From: Rachycentron canadum | Taxonomy: Eukaryota > Chordata > Actinopteri > Carangiformes > Rachycentridae | Assembly (NCBI GenBank): GCA_038496675.1 | Contig: CM076660.1 | Span: forward strand, 17,797,236-17,861,235 | Direction of reading: 5' to 3' | Length of the DNA: 64,000 nt | Part shown: positions 14,545 to 28,156 of the stretch, one piece after another | Layout: each line of letters opens with the position of its first letter | How positions within the stretch are numbered: position 1 is the first letter of the stretch | Position numbers and translations under genes: made by a program | The notes under the pieces: generated by a model | Database searches by the model: none | The model's input: only the letters and a program-made list of their open reading frames with translations | What the model was told of the DNA's origin: nothing

Positions 14545-16294
14545 AATAAAAACATAATTACATCTGGAGACTGATATACCATTAAAACAGCTGTCAAATT
14601 TAAAATCATTACATACATGTTTTTTTTTTTTTTTGCTCTAAATGATGGATTTACAAGGATTTAAGGAGTATTTACACAACAGACCTCACAGGATGTTCTG
14701 AAAAGAGCCATTTTAAAGTCATGATTAAGTGTCTCATTCTGTGATATAATCTGAATTTCAAAGCCATACAATGTTTTAAAACCATGTGTGTAAAAAGACA
14801 AATGTGTGACCTTTGCAGCCCAGGTAACAACAAGCTGTTGGGGTAGCCGCATGTGGCGCTGGTCTGACGGGCCAACAGGAAACTGTAATACCCTTTTAAA
14901 ATTCTCAAGCCCAAGGCAGTGTACACTAAAAGACACCAAAATGGATTTTACTCCCGTCGGCGTGCAAACACTCAAGCTGCACTTTATAGCATTGAAAAAA
15001 CATCCTGGGTGACAATTCCTTAGTAAGATACCAAAATATAGAAAAGCATTTTTATAGTTCATCATCACAACAGAATAGCATGCTAGACATTTTCAGACCA
15101 GCACAATAATGCAAGTAATTTACAGCAAGTATGTCGAGGAAACCACACTGTTGATCAGTGCCTCCACAGATGCCTCTATGTCCCCATCTCTTTCTACAGG
15201 TGCTACTGTTGGACACTTGATTAGTACAGTGACCACTTCTAGTCCAACTCTGATTGTTTATCGAAACACTCAGAGCCAGCTGACAAAACGCTCCACACTG
15301 AGAGATCTGTAGAGTTGGTAGTGTAATGGAGGCGCATCTGCTCTACAAAGATGGTGCCCCCTGGACTAAAGATCATCACAGTTAAACCTGTATCAAATAG
15401 AGATGATTTCGACTACAGTAATATTCATCCTACGCAATCTCGAAGGTTATACAGACCACAAGCTTTTCCCTCTGTGCGCAGTCCTTTCAGAAATTTGCTC
15501 TTTTTGACCATTTGATCATTTACATTCTCTGCAAAAAGTGCAAACAGCTTGACACAAATGAACAGAAGCTCAACAGTTTTCACAATACTTGTTTTTAGAG
15601 GACCGGGAGCCTCTGTGGGACACAGCACATGTGGCCAAACTTCTGCTGTTTTTTTTTGTTTTGTTTTTTTTAGACTGCCAATCATTACACATGTGGCAAA
15701 ATTAAAAAATAATTGGATACAATCAAAGAATTAAGTCTGCAAATTCCTGGAAGGACTGTTTATTTGCTATGTGCAAATTTGTGTAATCACAACGGCTCAA
15801 TTCGTATATTCACTGTTTTGCTGTATATATGGCTTCTGCTCATTTATGGCTCCTTTTTCCCTTTATACCTATATAGCCAGGCACTGTTTCTTACCCACAG
15901 TGAAAACAGGTAAATGTCTCATTTTTAATTTTTAGTGTGATTTCACCAAGTTATGGTGAGTGAATACTGAATGCGTATTAATTTTTTCTAAAGGCCACGG
16001 ATTTCTGTACATCTTAACATTACCAAACCAGACCTCTACCATCTTCTCTTCCATCTACTTCATGAAAATACATGTTTTGTATTGAAGAAAATATGATATG
16101 ATCACTGAAGATGTATTGTTAAAAAGTGGAATTCAGTTTTAGATTGAAAACTCAACACTGACCTAGAAGTAGTTTTTGGTCGTCTGTTTGTTTTTCGAAA
16201 GTGAGTAACCCCATTACTGCTGGAGGACTTCATGTTGCCAGTATAAGTACATACTGCTTCATATCCCAGATGTTCTCCCCCCCTGCTGTTTAAG
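14018..16294 (-). other. rps6ka4: Probable rps6ka4 3' UTR and downstream flank
   Basis: This follows the rps6ka4 stop codon on the minus strand and has no coding signal. Minus-strand AATAAA signals (TTTATT on the plus strand) occur at 15759-15764 and 14018-14023, so the 3' UTR could be about 0.5 kb or about 2.3 kb. It includes A and T runs near 14512-14533 and 14621-14634. The true cleavage site cannot be fixed from sequence alone. Confidence 0.4.
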
Positions 16295-19200
16295 CTAGCT
16301 CTGCTTTGGGGCCACAGCTTGTTTTGGCTGTGCTTTGGATGCTGTTGCAGAGGCAGAGGAGGAGGTGGAAGAAGAGGAGGAGGAAGAAGATGAGCTCCAT
16401 CGGGTCTCTACACCCGTACTTGTCATCTTTAGCTTTCGACGTTTTGCAAGGGGAGCGTTGTCGACACTTTTCAAAAAGAAGCCCTCTCTCTTACCACGGT
16501 TGAAAGCCTGGTGCAGAGTGACAAAAGAAAAGAAGATGAAACAAGATGAAAATATGAACACATTAGAGACATGTTTCTTAAGATCTATTTTTAGAGCTTT
16601 TTTTTAGTATACAATGCTTTTACCTTGTAGGTAGCATTAACATAGGTGCGAACAGTGGGCCCACTGGACTCTAGTACATCTGGAGTGCACAATGGAGTGG
16701 TGGACATGGATGCTCCACCCTGCAACCAGCTGTTCTCCTTCAGATCAGAGAGTTTAAGACGCCTCTCTGGGTCTACTGTCAGTAGGCCTTTTATCATAGA
16801 CAGAAAGAATAAAAAGACAAACAGACAAAAGCACACAAACAAGATATTAGAGATGCAGACAAAACAAGCTGACTTGTAGGAGAAAAAAAACTTTCTGACT
16901 GCAAAATACCTTAATACCAAAAGTCCTAAAAAAAAAAAAAAAAGTCCTTAAGCCATCTTGAAGCCCCATTCTTCAACAAATCAGGCAGAAACTCTGACAA
17001 TGTACCGCCAATAAAAACATATTATATCACATACCTTTCACAAGCTCTTTGGCATCCTCTGATACTCCCTTCCAGGCCTCCCCATCCAATGAGAAATCAC
17101 CCTCTTTTATCTTCTGCATGATATCAGCAGCATATGACGAGGTCATCCCACGTTGCTCACTCTGAAATGGTACCTGGCCTGACAGCATGGTGTACTGATG
17201 GAAACGCACACAGAGCAATTAGTACCTCAGTTCATTTACTGATGTGACAGAATCAACAGTTTAAAGATTAATTACCAGAATGACACCAAGACTCCACAGG
17301 TCACAGGCCTTGTCGTATCCTGCACTCTCAAAAAGTTCAGGTGCAGCGTACTGCAGCGTAAAGCAGGGAGTCTGCAGGGGGGCACTGCCTGCAGGGCACA
17401 GGCGGGCAAATCCAAAATCTATTACTTTGAGCACAGAGTCCTCCCCCTCATCTGTAAACAGCACGTTCTGTAAAGTAAACAGACAGGAAATCATGCTGAT
17501 CAGCTCTCTTTATTCTTCTTTCTGCACTCACAGCTCCATCTTTCTGACAGAGCAAAGGCTATTAAATACCACTAGTAAATATTGCTGCTACTACTAAATA
17601 CTACAGGTTGGTATCTTCCTGACCTTGATGTATGCTCAGCACAAGGTGTGAGTGAGGGGTAAACAGATTGAAATTAGTTCGTGAAAATTTGATTAGACGC
17701 CAGAGGATAAGAGCTATTTCCACGTCACTCATCCATGATTGATCATTTGTTCATTTTCAGTACTTTACTCAATACTTGAGAGGAAATGTGCGGGAATTGT
17801 GGAATAATGCAGATAAACACTTTTAATCAATAATTGTCCAACCAGTCAACACATTTATATCAGTAGCCAAAATAAAAGCTTGAGATTAGGGCATCTCGGT
17901 AAAACACTGCAGAAATAAAGGTTATTGGGTGATTCTTAGCACTATCTGTTGTCAACAGCTGCTTGATACTACATGAAAGCCTTCAGTTAATTATATCCCA
18001 CAGCCATCTGAAGCCAGCAGGGTATTTGTGCGATAATGGCAGCACAGAGACATTTCGCGCTGTTGTCTGCCATGTTTACCTCGACTACATCCTGTGAAAT
18101 CTGTAAAATAATCCCACAGATGTCCGCACACATCAAATTGCGTGGTTAAAACTGTATATTCAGCAGGTTTAAGTGAGACAACCTAAGGGGACACAGGAGG
18201 TGTTATGATACTTTCACAGTAATTATACAGCACCTAAACCTGTTTTTATAACCAGATGAAATGTGGAAATCTACCTCTTTACAATGAGATACTGTGGCTT
18301 CATTGCCTTAACTATTGAAATATATTTCTAATTTTAGTATCATGTGATACAATTCAGTCATGACTGTGTTGAGGACAGTGTTGTTGTACTTACAAACTAT
18401 ATATACTACTTTTTAAAGTGGGTGATTCTGTATATTATCAGGAATTACTCCAGTCATTAAGTCACAGCCCACCTCTGGTTTGAGGTCTCTGTGCACAACT
18501 CCGGCCTCATGCATGAAGCTGACAGCTGAGACCAGGCTCTGTAACAGCTGACTGGCCTCCGCCTCGCCAAACAGTTTCTTTCTCTTGATCCTCTCCAGCA
18601 GCTCCCCACCTCGGAGCAGCTCCATCACTAAATATGTGTGATACTGATAGAGAGGAAAATGTGGAAAGACAAAGATTTATGTGTTGATTTTGTTGTTGTA
18701 CATGATTTGATATTCAACATTATATCCTTGAAAATACATAATGTATATTTACCATTTGTTATGGTAATGTTATGTCAGTATTTGGACGTGTTCTTCCATT
18801 GTACCTGATCAGTATAGACGTCATGGAGCTTGACGATGTTGGGGTGAGCCTCACATTGCCTTAAAGCAGCAATCTCCCTCTGACTGTTTGCCTCCATTCT
18901 AACACAGACAAAAGCAATAGCAAAGGGCATTCTGTGACTTATAAAATCAGATGGCACAGTGATGCCTTAAAGCATAGACAAGCACACCAACACAGTGCTA
19001 TTACTAAGATGGTGTAGCAACATCAAATCTCCACTCACCTGCGGCTGACGATCTTGACTGCATATTCGTGGCCACTTTGTTTGTGTCTGCATTTCCTGCA
19101 CACAGAGAAACTACCCTCACCCAGGGGTGGCCCATGAAGACACAGCTCATAGTGATGGAAAAACTGCGATTCCTGAACAAAGAAGGGATGATGTGAGTCT

Positions 19201-22200
19201 ATTGAGCTGTTACATTCATTTTTGGTTTTTCTTTGTGCATTAGAACATGGCTCCCAGCACCCGACGAGGGTTAATTATAAAGCAGATTTTTTTTAAATTA
19301 ACAATATAAAGCAAAATTACGTCAGATTTCAAAAGAATTCTGTAATATTGAATACTGAATACAGAACAATGTTCCTAACCAGATACTATAATACTGTATA
19401 ATAACATTAATTGTTAAGTACATGGTGATAGTAATGTTAGGTGTTATATTTCCTCTTAGTTCTTGATAAAATATAGCAAAACATGCTGTGAAATAATGTA
19501 ATCCAACATCAGTCAGTAATCTGACAACAAAACAGTTTCTCTTCCTTCCAGTTTACCCTGATTAACAACACAGATAAAAAGCAGACACTGTTACAGTGCT
19601 TATAATGCAATGGTTTTGCAAGACTGCATCTCTACCATAAAGTACAGAGCAACAGCTAAGACTCAGACCACTTCAAGATTTAACCAAAAAAGCAGCTTTA
19701 TAAGCCAAGATCCACTGGTTGAAGATCCGTACCTCTAGCATTGCACTGCGCTGGACAGAGGCTGAACCTGGTCGATCAGCACCAATCTGGCTATCCACAA
19801 TGTCTCCCATGACCGCGTTCTTATTGAACAGGATAGAGGGAGCAATAAAGGAATAACCCTAAGATAAAGAAATATAGAACAGAGAAGAGATGTTGCATGA
19901 GATGAGCAGTCAGATATGAGTGGGTGGGAGACTGTACAATTGTATTAATAGTAAAAACATTAAGAGATCTAACAGGCCATTACATGATTTCTTATTTCAA
20001 AAGGCATCTACTTCATCAAAATGTAATTTTTTGGGTTGTTACAAGTATTGTAATTTGGAAGTGTTAAGGTTGAGACAGCAAGGACTGACCTGAAACAGGC
20101 GGTCAGTGCTTGGAGGCGTGCTTGCAGGAGAGTAGACAGGATCCATCCCAGTGAACTCCTCAGCAAAGTTTCCCACGTCCAGTTCACTCTTCAGCTCTGG
20201 TTTGAAAGGACTTGGCACCTTCTTCTGTGCTAGTTCAGCCCAGTTCAGTCCCTGTTAGGAAACGAAAAGCAGATGGGAGTCATGGCTGAATGAAAAGAGA
20301 TGGCAGGGGAAGAGCGATATCTCATCTGAGGTGTAATGGACCTTGAAGAAGGGATGTGCTTTGATGTCTTCAGCCCCTCGCGGTCCGGAGCCCAGTCTCT
20401 TGTGGGGATCTTTCACCAACAATTTCCTCAGCAGGTCCTGAGCAGTTGGTCCAATCATAGAGGGGAATGGTGGATCACAGCGCAAAATACGTCTTGAGTG
20501 GTGGAAGAGATGGAGAAGGTTTTCATCATGTTATTCATCCCTACATGCATAATTATCTAACTCTATGTAAAGTAAACAGCATCTATAACACAATGTCTGA
20601 AATCACTTTTATGAATTGAGGCCTGATTTAAGATTTCAACAGACATTTTATGGAGATGGAGTCAGCAACACTCACTTTGACACCTCACTCTGGGAGTTCC
20701 TCTCTCCCTCCAAGGTAAAAGGAGAGGCTCCTGTCAGCAGCTCAAACATCAGGATCCCAAGGCTCCACCAATCAACCGACTAAAGGGAGAGATGGGTTAA
20801 AGAACATCACATGAATGAAAGAGAAGATATTAGCTGATACTAGAAAAATCACAATTTCAATTTTGATCTTATGTGATCTTATGTATGGCACACCAGCTCA
20901 TACAGTGTTTAAAGTACATGTTACTTAGTTACACAGATTATGAGACTTATATCACTTAGTACTTAGTTGCAAGTTAATGTTAAAATCATAATGTATCTTT
21001 CTGTCATCTTGAAACATCTAAAAATAAAGAATATATTTATTGAACATTACATCTCTTGATATGTGACCACTTTAAAACATTTACAAATTTATTTGAACAC
21101 TGAACCAATGTTTGCTCCTTAACAGTCATATATATCTACCTTGCCATGCCCCGCCTTCCCTCTAATAATTTCAGGTGCCATGTACTCAATGGTGCCACAG
21201 AACGAGTAGGTCCTTTCCTTCTGTAATGAGGAGAAATGAGGAGATTATATATTATTGTGAAAACAAATCTTATATGAACAAAATATTGTTATAAGATAAC
21301 ATTACACACATTGTCTATATCACTTTCCACATGCACACATATTTCTTTGCTTAGGTTGTGGTATTGTGTTCACATACCTCTTCTTCCAGAAACTCTTTAC
21401 TGAGCCCAAAATCTGTCAATACCACATGGCCTTCACTGTCAAGAAGAATGTTTTCCAATTTGATGTCTCGGTAGACAATCCCAAGCTGTACAAAAACAAA
21501 TACAGTGAATTCTTACCTGTTACAGTCATGGTATGTGTAGTATTTGTGAGCAGAGATGGCGTGCTACATAAAATGAGTTTTCTTACAAACAAAGAAGAGA
21601 GAAATAGAAATGAGATATTATCAGCTGGTTAGTTCCAGTAATTGCAGCACCTTTCAAGCCTATTCAGCTGTTTTAATAGCTAAACCTGTCAGGGTAAAGA
21701 ACTGTTAAGACAGCAACACAACATGAAGTATAGCCCTTAATTGCAACAATACCTCAGGAAATGAGAATACTGCTCACTAAATGTAGCTTTGCTTAGATGG
21801 TTTTATTTCATGTTATCCAAAGGAACAATGCAGAAAAGTCAACTTTATGGTTTTCAGGCAATTTTTGTCAATGGTGATTGGAAAAATGTCAAAGCCGGTG
21901 AATGGTCTCAAAGAAACTTAAACTAAAAATACACCAAATGAGAGACATAGTTAGTGACTAACAGAAGAAGAAAGACGTTTTGCAAGTTGAAAGCCAATTT
22001 ATTTTTGCTCCTTGGTGGAAGAAAATCAGAACTAAAAGGTGACTAGATATGGGATTTACATTTTTTAGGTGACCAACTCAAATTGGATGATAATGTTGCT
22101 CTGCTAAATTAGCATAATGAGGTGACTATTTGCCACACATCAGCTCTAACAACAACATATTATGTCAGTGCAGTGTCCCTGTGAGCTTGTTTTGTCTTCC

Positions 22201-24665
22201 CTTTCTCTACTGGTGTCCAAAAATCGATGAATGCAGCTTTAAGTTATAGAGCTAGAAGGAGCAACGCCTACCTTGTGTAGGTGCTCCAGAGCCAGGATTA
22301 TTTCCCCAATATAAATCCGTACTGCCTCCTCAGGAAAGTGATCCCGCTGGTACAAATGAGTGAACATCTCCCCACCGCTCACATAGTCTGCATTCATACA
22401 CACAGACAAATACACAGGAAGCTTGAATAGACATAATACAAAAATTACAGAAACACACATATTGCACATGAGGCAAACAGACAGACATACAGTAATACAC
22501 AAAAACATAAGGAGAACATCTATTCAGCACCTCAAGACTGAAGAGACAAGTTTCCCATATTTGGCACTAGTGCTCCATCACTCACCCAGGATGAGATGCA
22601 GTTTGCTCTGCGTCTGAAAAGCATAGTGGAGCGTGACCAGGAAGGGAGACTGGCGGATGTGCTCGAGCACCTGTCTCTCAGTGCGGGTATGTTCTGTTGT
22701 CTTTGCCTTTTGAACAATTGCTGCCTTCTTTAACACCTATAGGGCAACAATTAAAATAAATTCAGATGTCCTGAATGGAGTTCATTTGAAAGACCAGAAA
22801 AAGTAAAATACTACATTAGGTTAAAGCAATGTGTTTCCATGATGCAGCTAGAAGAGATGCCACATGTAATGAATATTATCTGCGTGTGAGAAAATTCTAT
22901 CCAAACTAGAATACATTTTTCTCCATTCCTTCTCTAAACTTTTAGTGAATGGCGGTTCAGTTTACTTTTACATTGCATTTTACGTTGCATAGGGTTTCCC
23001 ATCATAGATTAAATAAAAAATACTCCAAGATAAGAAAATTATTACATTTCAATGCTTCAAATAACAGTCTCACCTTCATAGCATATAGCTGGCCCACATC
23101 ATGACCGCTGTTCTTCCTGACCAAAAACACTTTTCCATAAGCTAGACAAAGAAAACAAATATTTCCTCAGTTTCCTTAGTCATTTAAATTGATGCTAAAT
23201 CAAACAACTATCAGCTAACTAAGGAACATCAGATTGTGCCTTAATTGGGTCTGGGGCCACTGCAAAACATTAACACAGGGTGAACAGGTGCAAAAATGAT
23301 TTCCACAAGCGTCTGGAAATCAGCTGAATATATGCAAAAACAGTCCTGCACACAAAATTTAATTAGGTGTTGTTTTTTGTTGATAGAAACAACCTCTTAA
23401 GCTCTCCCATAGGTACTCAGTATGGATGAGATCTAATAACAGCGATATCTACAGCATATGGTTCACCTTCTAAACATTTGCATACTACTCACTGACTTGG
23501 TGTTTCGAAACTCCCCAATCAGGAAATTAATGTTAAGACATGTTTTACCAAAGGATTTCACTCCTCAAGGGCACAGTCTATAAAAGTCAATTATAATCAA
23601 TTATATACTTTGCCCATGAGATATTTCCCCAAGGCAGAAGAATATGTCCCATCTTTTTTGACTGGACTACATAATGACATAGTTTTCTTTAGGCTGGACA
23701 ACAACTGTGTTTTCAGGCTTCATGTGGACACTTACCTCCTGTGCCCAAGACTTTGAGCAGCTCAAAGTTCTCCATACCGACCCTCTCAGTGTGACCTGTG
23801 AGGTTAGCTAGTGACAAAAAAAACAACAATCAAGCATACAGAATGTATTATCAATTTTGGTAGAAAACATTGGCTTTACAAAGACAGGCAGACCCTTTCC
23901 ACAAGTATTTTACCAGTGTCTAACTTCTAAGAGATAACAGTTTTTAACTGTGAGCGCTGTATGAGCTATGTTTGACTTTCAGCATTCAACATAAAAACAT
24001 AAAGCAATACAAATACTTTTAGCGCTTTTTAAAATTCTCAATCGTAAATGCCATACATCAAATTTAAATATGTTTTAATGATGTCTTATTGAAATTGTCT
24101 TAATGAATGTTTTCAAAGCTTCACAATTAGCAACCACATTACTACTGGCTACTCTGCTCTCTATGAATTAAAAGGTTTTTTCACTTAAGTCAACATCTAT
24201 ACCTCAGTCAATGACACAGCAAGTATAGTAATACATTTCTCCTGTGACAAAAAACCCAGAAGTGACACTGATTACAGTACAGCCAGATCTACAACTAACC
24301 TGAAATTATCATCCCACTGAGGGATGATACAGCAGCAGTTCTCTGCTTTATGTGATTTTAAGTGACTTTTTCTTGTACATTTACACTATAAATTCTGTTT
24401 TAGGATATTATACAGCATTAATAACCAAACTATACGTCTTCTTCTTTGGAGCAAGTAATCCAAATTCATTGAGAGTCAACACAGCATAAACACAACCATA
24501 CTATAGATTTCTGATAAAGCTCAAAGAAATATGCTCTGTAAATTGTGCAGTGTAAATAGAGTGATTAAATTTTGTTTCATCAATAATTTTGAATAAAAAT
24601 AAATGTAAATAAATAAATAACACACTTCAAGATTATTACATTCACCATTTCATCAACAAAAAATA

Positions 24666-24706
<41 letters not shown>

Positions 24707-25227
24707 TACAATACTGTATTTAGGTTGAAGCACTAAAAATAGGGCCAACACTCAAGCTCTTCAGGCTCACACTGATGCTCTGAAAGCCTGGTTCATGCAT
24801 GGTTGAGAGCTTATCAAGCAAGTGACTTGAGTCTATAGTAAAGGCCATAAAATCCCCGATCTACATGCACAGTGACTAAAAACAGACACGCCTGTGTGAG
24901 GTTATGTAACACAATACAGTTGTACAACTATGTGACTCAAAGTATTTCTTATTGAAAACACAGCTTTGTGTGTTGACTAAATTATAGCAAAATAAATGGA
25001 ACATTATGGGATTGTATTATATTGCACTGCAGAGATGAATCAACATTTTGCTTACAATGCTTCAACAATTATTTTTTACAAATATTGTCTTTATTAAATG
25101 ACATTAATTACGTGCTTACAATCAGTATACTTGACTTACCATTGGTGATTTGATGCTTGACAGTACAGTCCTTTTCATTTGTTTTTGCATCGGAGTCATC
25201 ACTACTACCAGATGTGTCCCCAGGCAT
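16295..25227 (-). CDS. rps6ka4: Ribosomal protein S6 kinase alpha-4 (MSK2)
   Basis: Nuclear serine/threonine kinase activated by ERK and p38; it phosphorylates CREB, ATF1 and histone H3. Coding exons, 5' to 3': 25227-25140, 23807-23736, 23141-23074, 22736-22586, 22387-22272, 21485-21378, 21220-21140, 20779-20676, 20492-20342, 20251-20090, 19858-19733, 19172-19039, 18898-18805, 18643-18473, 17467-17276, 17194-17035, 16787-16624, 16507-16295. All phases agree, giving 784 aa (human MSK2 is 772). N-terminal AGC kinase: Lys76, YRDIK with Asp172, DFG at 190-192, activation-loop Ser207. Linker: turn-motif Ser354 and hydrophobic-motif FQGYSF with Ser370. C-terminal CaMK-like kinase: GEGSFS at 427-432, Lys449, HRD at 536-538, DFG at 559-561, TPCFT with Thr575. 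The tail has a KRRKLK docking/NLS motif (736-741) and a long serine run. The AFNRGKREGFFLKS block favours MSK2 over MSK1. No catalytic residue is missing. Confidence 0.95.
24671..24704. repeat. AT dinucleotide microsatellite in rps6ka4 intron 1
   Basis: Uninterrupted AT repeat of about 17 units inside the first coding intron of rps6ka4 (23808-25139). Confidence 0.95.
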
Positions 25228-25639
25228 AACTTAAGGAAAAGTAAACTCTAGCCTATACAGTCTGTTTAAGATCAACTGGTTAGCCAAATATTTCTACACA
25301 ATATAACACTATGTGCTAAGCAACGCAAAAAAGTTACTGTAGCTGCATTATATAGATCATAAGGATTATAGATCGTATTACTCTACGACCGGACAGCTGT
25401 GTTTTCTAGACAGTACTGTTGCCCTGATGTTAATCCCCAAACCTTTGACATCCTGTTGTTTCGCATTATTTATCTCATGTGATTGGCCGAAAACTGTGAG
25501 AAAACACAGACATGCAGCTATTCAGATTCCAGATGTTTACAAGCTGGTGGTTTTATTACACTATCAGCTCACAGAAATATAGTCAATACTGACTCTGATT
25601 AATTGTGTACGTGAGTTACAGTACGTAAGTGTAACTTGC

Positions 25640-26200
25640 ACAGTTTAAGTTGCTAACGATAGCATTAGCTGCCTAACAGTAGCTTTAGTCATTATTCACT
25701 TAAGTTGGCTTACGTTTCTTGGTAATAAAGCCACCGCTCGTTTCACATGAACCACGGGTCAAAATAACGCGTTAGCGGTCAGTGTATAAACAGATACAGC
25801 GTCAGTTAGTTAGCATACTTGTTACAGTAACAATACATGTTACCTAGCTAGCTGGTATTGTCGTAGTAAACTGCCAAACTAGCAGCTAGCTAGCGAATTA
25901 CTGCTGTTGCCCGTCAAAGTTTGAACGTTGGCTAAAGCTAATGTTTAGTTCGCTGTGTCAAGTGGCCTCTTCAGATACCAGCTATCAGACCATGGTGGCA
26001 AATGTCAGTTTATGTAGTTCTTTATCTTCTTTGTCTCCACGAAAGTCCAGTTAATGATTCGCCCATGATGAAAATATTTACACCTCTCTTTGTATTGTAT
26101 TGTAATTGTGTGACGCTAGCTAGCTGCTAACACCAGGATGCTTTCGACACAGCCTGGGCGACGGTCAGTCACGTGAACCCTCGGTGTGGGCGGAGCCACG
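25640..26200 (-). promoter_or_regulatory. rps6ka4: Probable rps6ka4 5' region and promoter
   Basis: This is upstream of the rps6ka4 start codon. It contains a palindromic E-box TCACGTGA (26169-26176), a GC box GGGCGG (26188-26193) and a dense run of GTTAGC/GCTAGC words between 25640 and 26125. The pyrimidine-rich 'cttttccttaag' just before the ATG could be a splice acceptor, so a non-coding first exon near 26.1 kb is possible. The transcription start is inferred, not seen. Confidence 0.45.
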
Positions 26201-27240
26201 GCGAAGGAGCCCTCATCAGCCCTGTATGTCCTGTTCTGGTAGTTAATGTTGGTAAATCTGGTAAGTCAATGTTACTCATCAACCATATAAAACTAATCAC
26301 TTTAATTACCTTATGTTTTAAGTTACTGTCTGTTCAATTACACAATTACAATTACAAGTTTGTCTTGCATTGACAAAACTATTCAGATCTTTGTGATACA
26401 GTGCCCATAATCTATTAACAGTATGTTTCCCTTTGTTTTTGTGAAGTGTACAACTACCCACAGACGTTTGTATGAAGATTTTCTCCACTGTATGTTTTAT
26501 TGGTCCGTGTATAGTATGGTGTTAAAATCACATAAACCAAGTAAAATGTAGGTCTTCTACTGCATTGATTCAGTGTCAACATTGATGGTCTTACAGGACA
26601 AAAAAAAGCCACCACCAACCTCCATAATACATTCAGATACTGTATATTTCACAGTACAGCTGATTTCCATTAGTATGTTACATGTCTTGGGAGTTTCTTT
26701 TACATCATGAGAGAGTTACACATTTGTTGCATGTGGTTTATGATTACAATGGGATTTTGATGGAAAAATGCCCACACCCCAGTTCTGCTGTGTTGTGTGC
26801 CACAAGTCAAATAATTCCTGACAGAGCAATTCTACTTGTGAAAAAGACAAGTTATTTCTAACATATTTGAGTCCCTTATGGAAACCATAGCACAGTGATA
26901 CAAGACAATGTGGTGACTTTGAGGTATCTGAAACCACATGTGGCCTAATGGGCAATAACAATGTTAACCCTTGTGTGTATTGCCTCTCTGGAAACAGAAG
27001 GTGAGCGGTCTGCTGCTATGGGACAACCATCATGTGCACAGCCAATAAATGATAGGGCTTTACTGTCAGAAAAGGCTGGCACAACTCTCCTGAAGAGTTG
27101 CCTTGCTGATTGAAATACACATTAGGAAGTCATGAGAGGTACTACTAGGGCCTCAGTACGCTAAGACCAGCTGACAAACATTAAAGACGCATCATGAAGT
27201 GAAAGAAATGTGACCCCTTTGCTTAACTAATAGTTGCTAG
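26200..27240. other. Intergenic stretch between rps6ka4 and stip1
   Basis: No exon or RNA gene seen. It is ordinary AT-rich unique-looking sequence between the 5' end of rps6ka4 and a putative transposable element, then the 3' end of stip1. Confidence 0.6.
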
Positions 27241-27245
27241 CTTAG

Positions 27246-27835
27246 AAAGGTAAATCCACCCTTTAACCATCACATTATTCCTATTACATCTAAATTTTCA
27301 GGCCAGGCAAGTCCTCATATTTTGTACAGGCAGCCTCTTGTTTCAGGTTTGGAAAAGCAAAATTTGTGGCGAGCCAACAGGTACTCAAGTAGCTAACTTT
27401 AATTGTCAACATGCAAAGCTATCAAAGTTAAAACCTGACCGCCCTGAGCAATGTTGTGCTTGATAAACTCATTATGGTCCTGTTCAGCATTATTGTGACT
27501 CTCTCTGATGCTCTTACTATTTCACCTGGCAGAAGACATTTTACGCAAAGCTATATTCAATTATTCGATTGACCTCTTATTTATCTTCAAGTATCAACCT
27601 TAATCTTACAATGGCCAAATATCCTTTGATTGGAAAAAACAATGATTAGTATTGTTCCAATGACAATTTGTTTATGACATAACAGTGACATTAAAGAAAA
27701 ATAACCACTGTTAACTACTTCAAAATGATCTACATTACGATCTAGATTTTAGGTTTTTAATTTTTGTTTCGTTTCCTTAAAACACTCCCATTAAGTGATA
27801 GGAATGAGAACTGCTTTAGGGTGGATTTTCCCTTT
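27246..27835. mobile_element. Non-autonomous DNA transposon (MITE-like) with terminal inverted repeats
   Basis: The left end reads AAAGGtaAATCCACCCTtta, with ATTCCTATtACaTctAA about 20 bases further in. The right end, reverse-complemented, reads AAAGGgaAAATCCACCCTaaag and then CATTCCTATcACtTAA. Inverted ends of about 45 bp thus bound roughly 590 bp of AT-rich DNA without a transposase frame. I did not find a clear target-site duplication, so the outer limits may be off by some bases. It lies just past the likely 3' end of stip1. Confidence 0.6.
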
Positions 27836-27870
27836 AAACACTCAACATACTGGTGCACTGCATTGTGATG

Positions 27871-28156
27871 TTTATTTTCAGATGTATTTAAGCATCTGTA
27901 CACATGAATCCAGATTTTTCAGAGAAACATTTTTTGGAGTCCTGAAGTTTCCCATAACAAGATGCTTTCTTACGCACAATGTAAAAGTTGTGAAATTTTA
28001 AAAAACATAACATACACACAAAGTCTCTGTGAGACTAAGAACAATATCATTTTGAATTTGAAGGCAAGAATAGAGGATGTAAAATTTTGGAGGGTTTTGC
28101 ATGTTGTTCCACTGTAGTCTTAGGAGTTTCTTCACACATCTGGTTCTTGTCTCTCA
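27871..28156 (-). other. stip1: Probable stip1 3' UTR with poly(A) signal
   Basis: A minus-strand AATAAA (TTTATT on plus, 27871-27876) lies about 280 bases past the stip1 stop. It falls just before the putative transposon, which would give a short 3' UTR. No coding potential is seen. Confidence 0.45.

Noticed and set aside
16306..16607. Plus-strand Glu/Arg-rich frames near 16.3-16.6 kb
   Set aside because: They are antisense to the serine-rich last exon of rps6ka4, whose reading frame is fixed by family match.
22195..22260. Right end of a possible MITE in rps6ka4 intron 5 ('tggtgtccaaaaatcgatga' and 'atgcagctttaag')
   Set aside because: I recalled the phrase from fish repeats but found no matching inverted left end in the intron, so an element cannot be supported.
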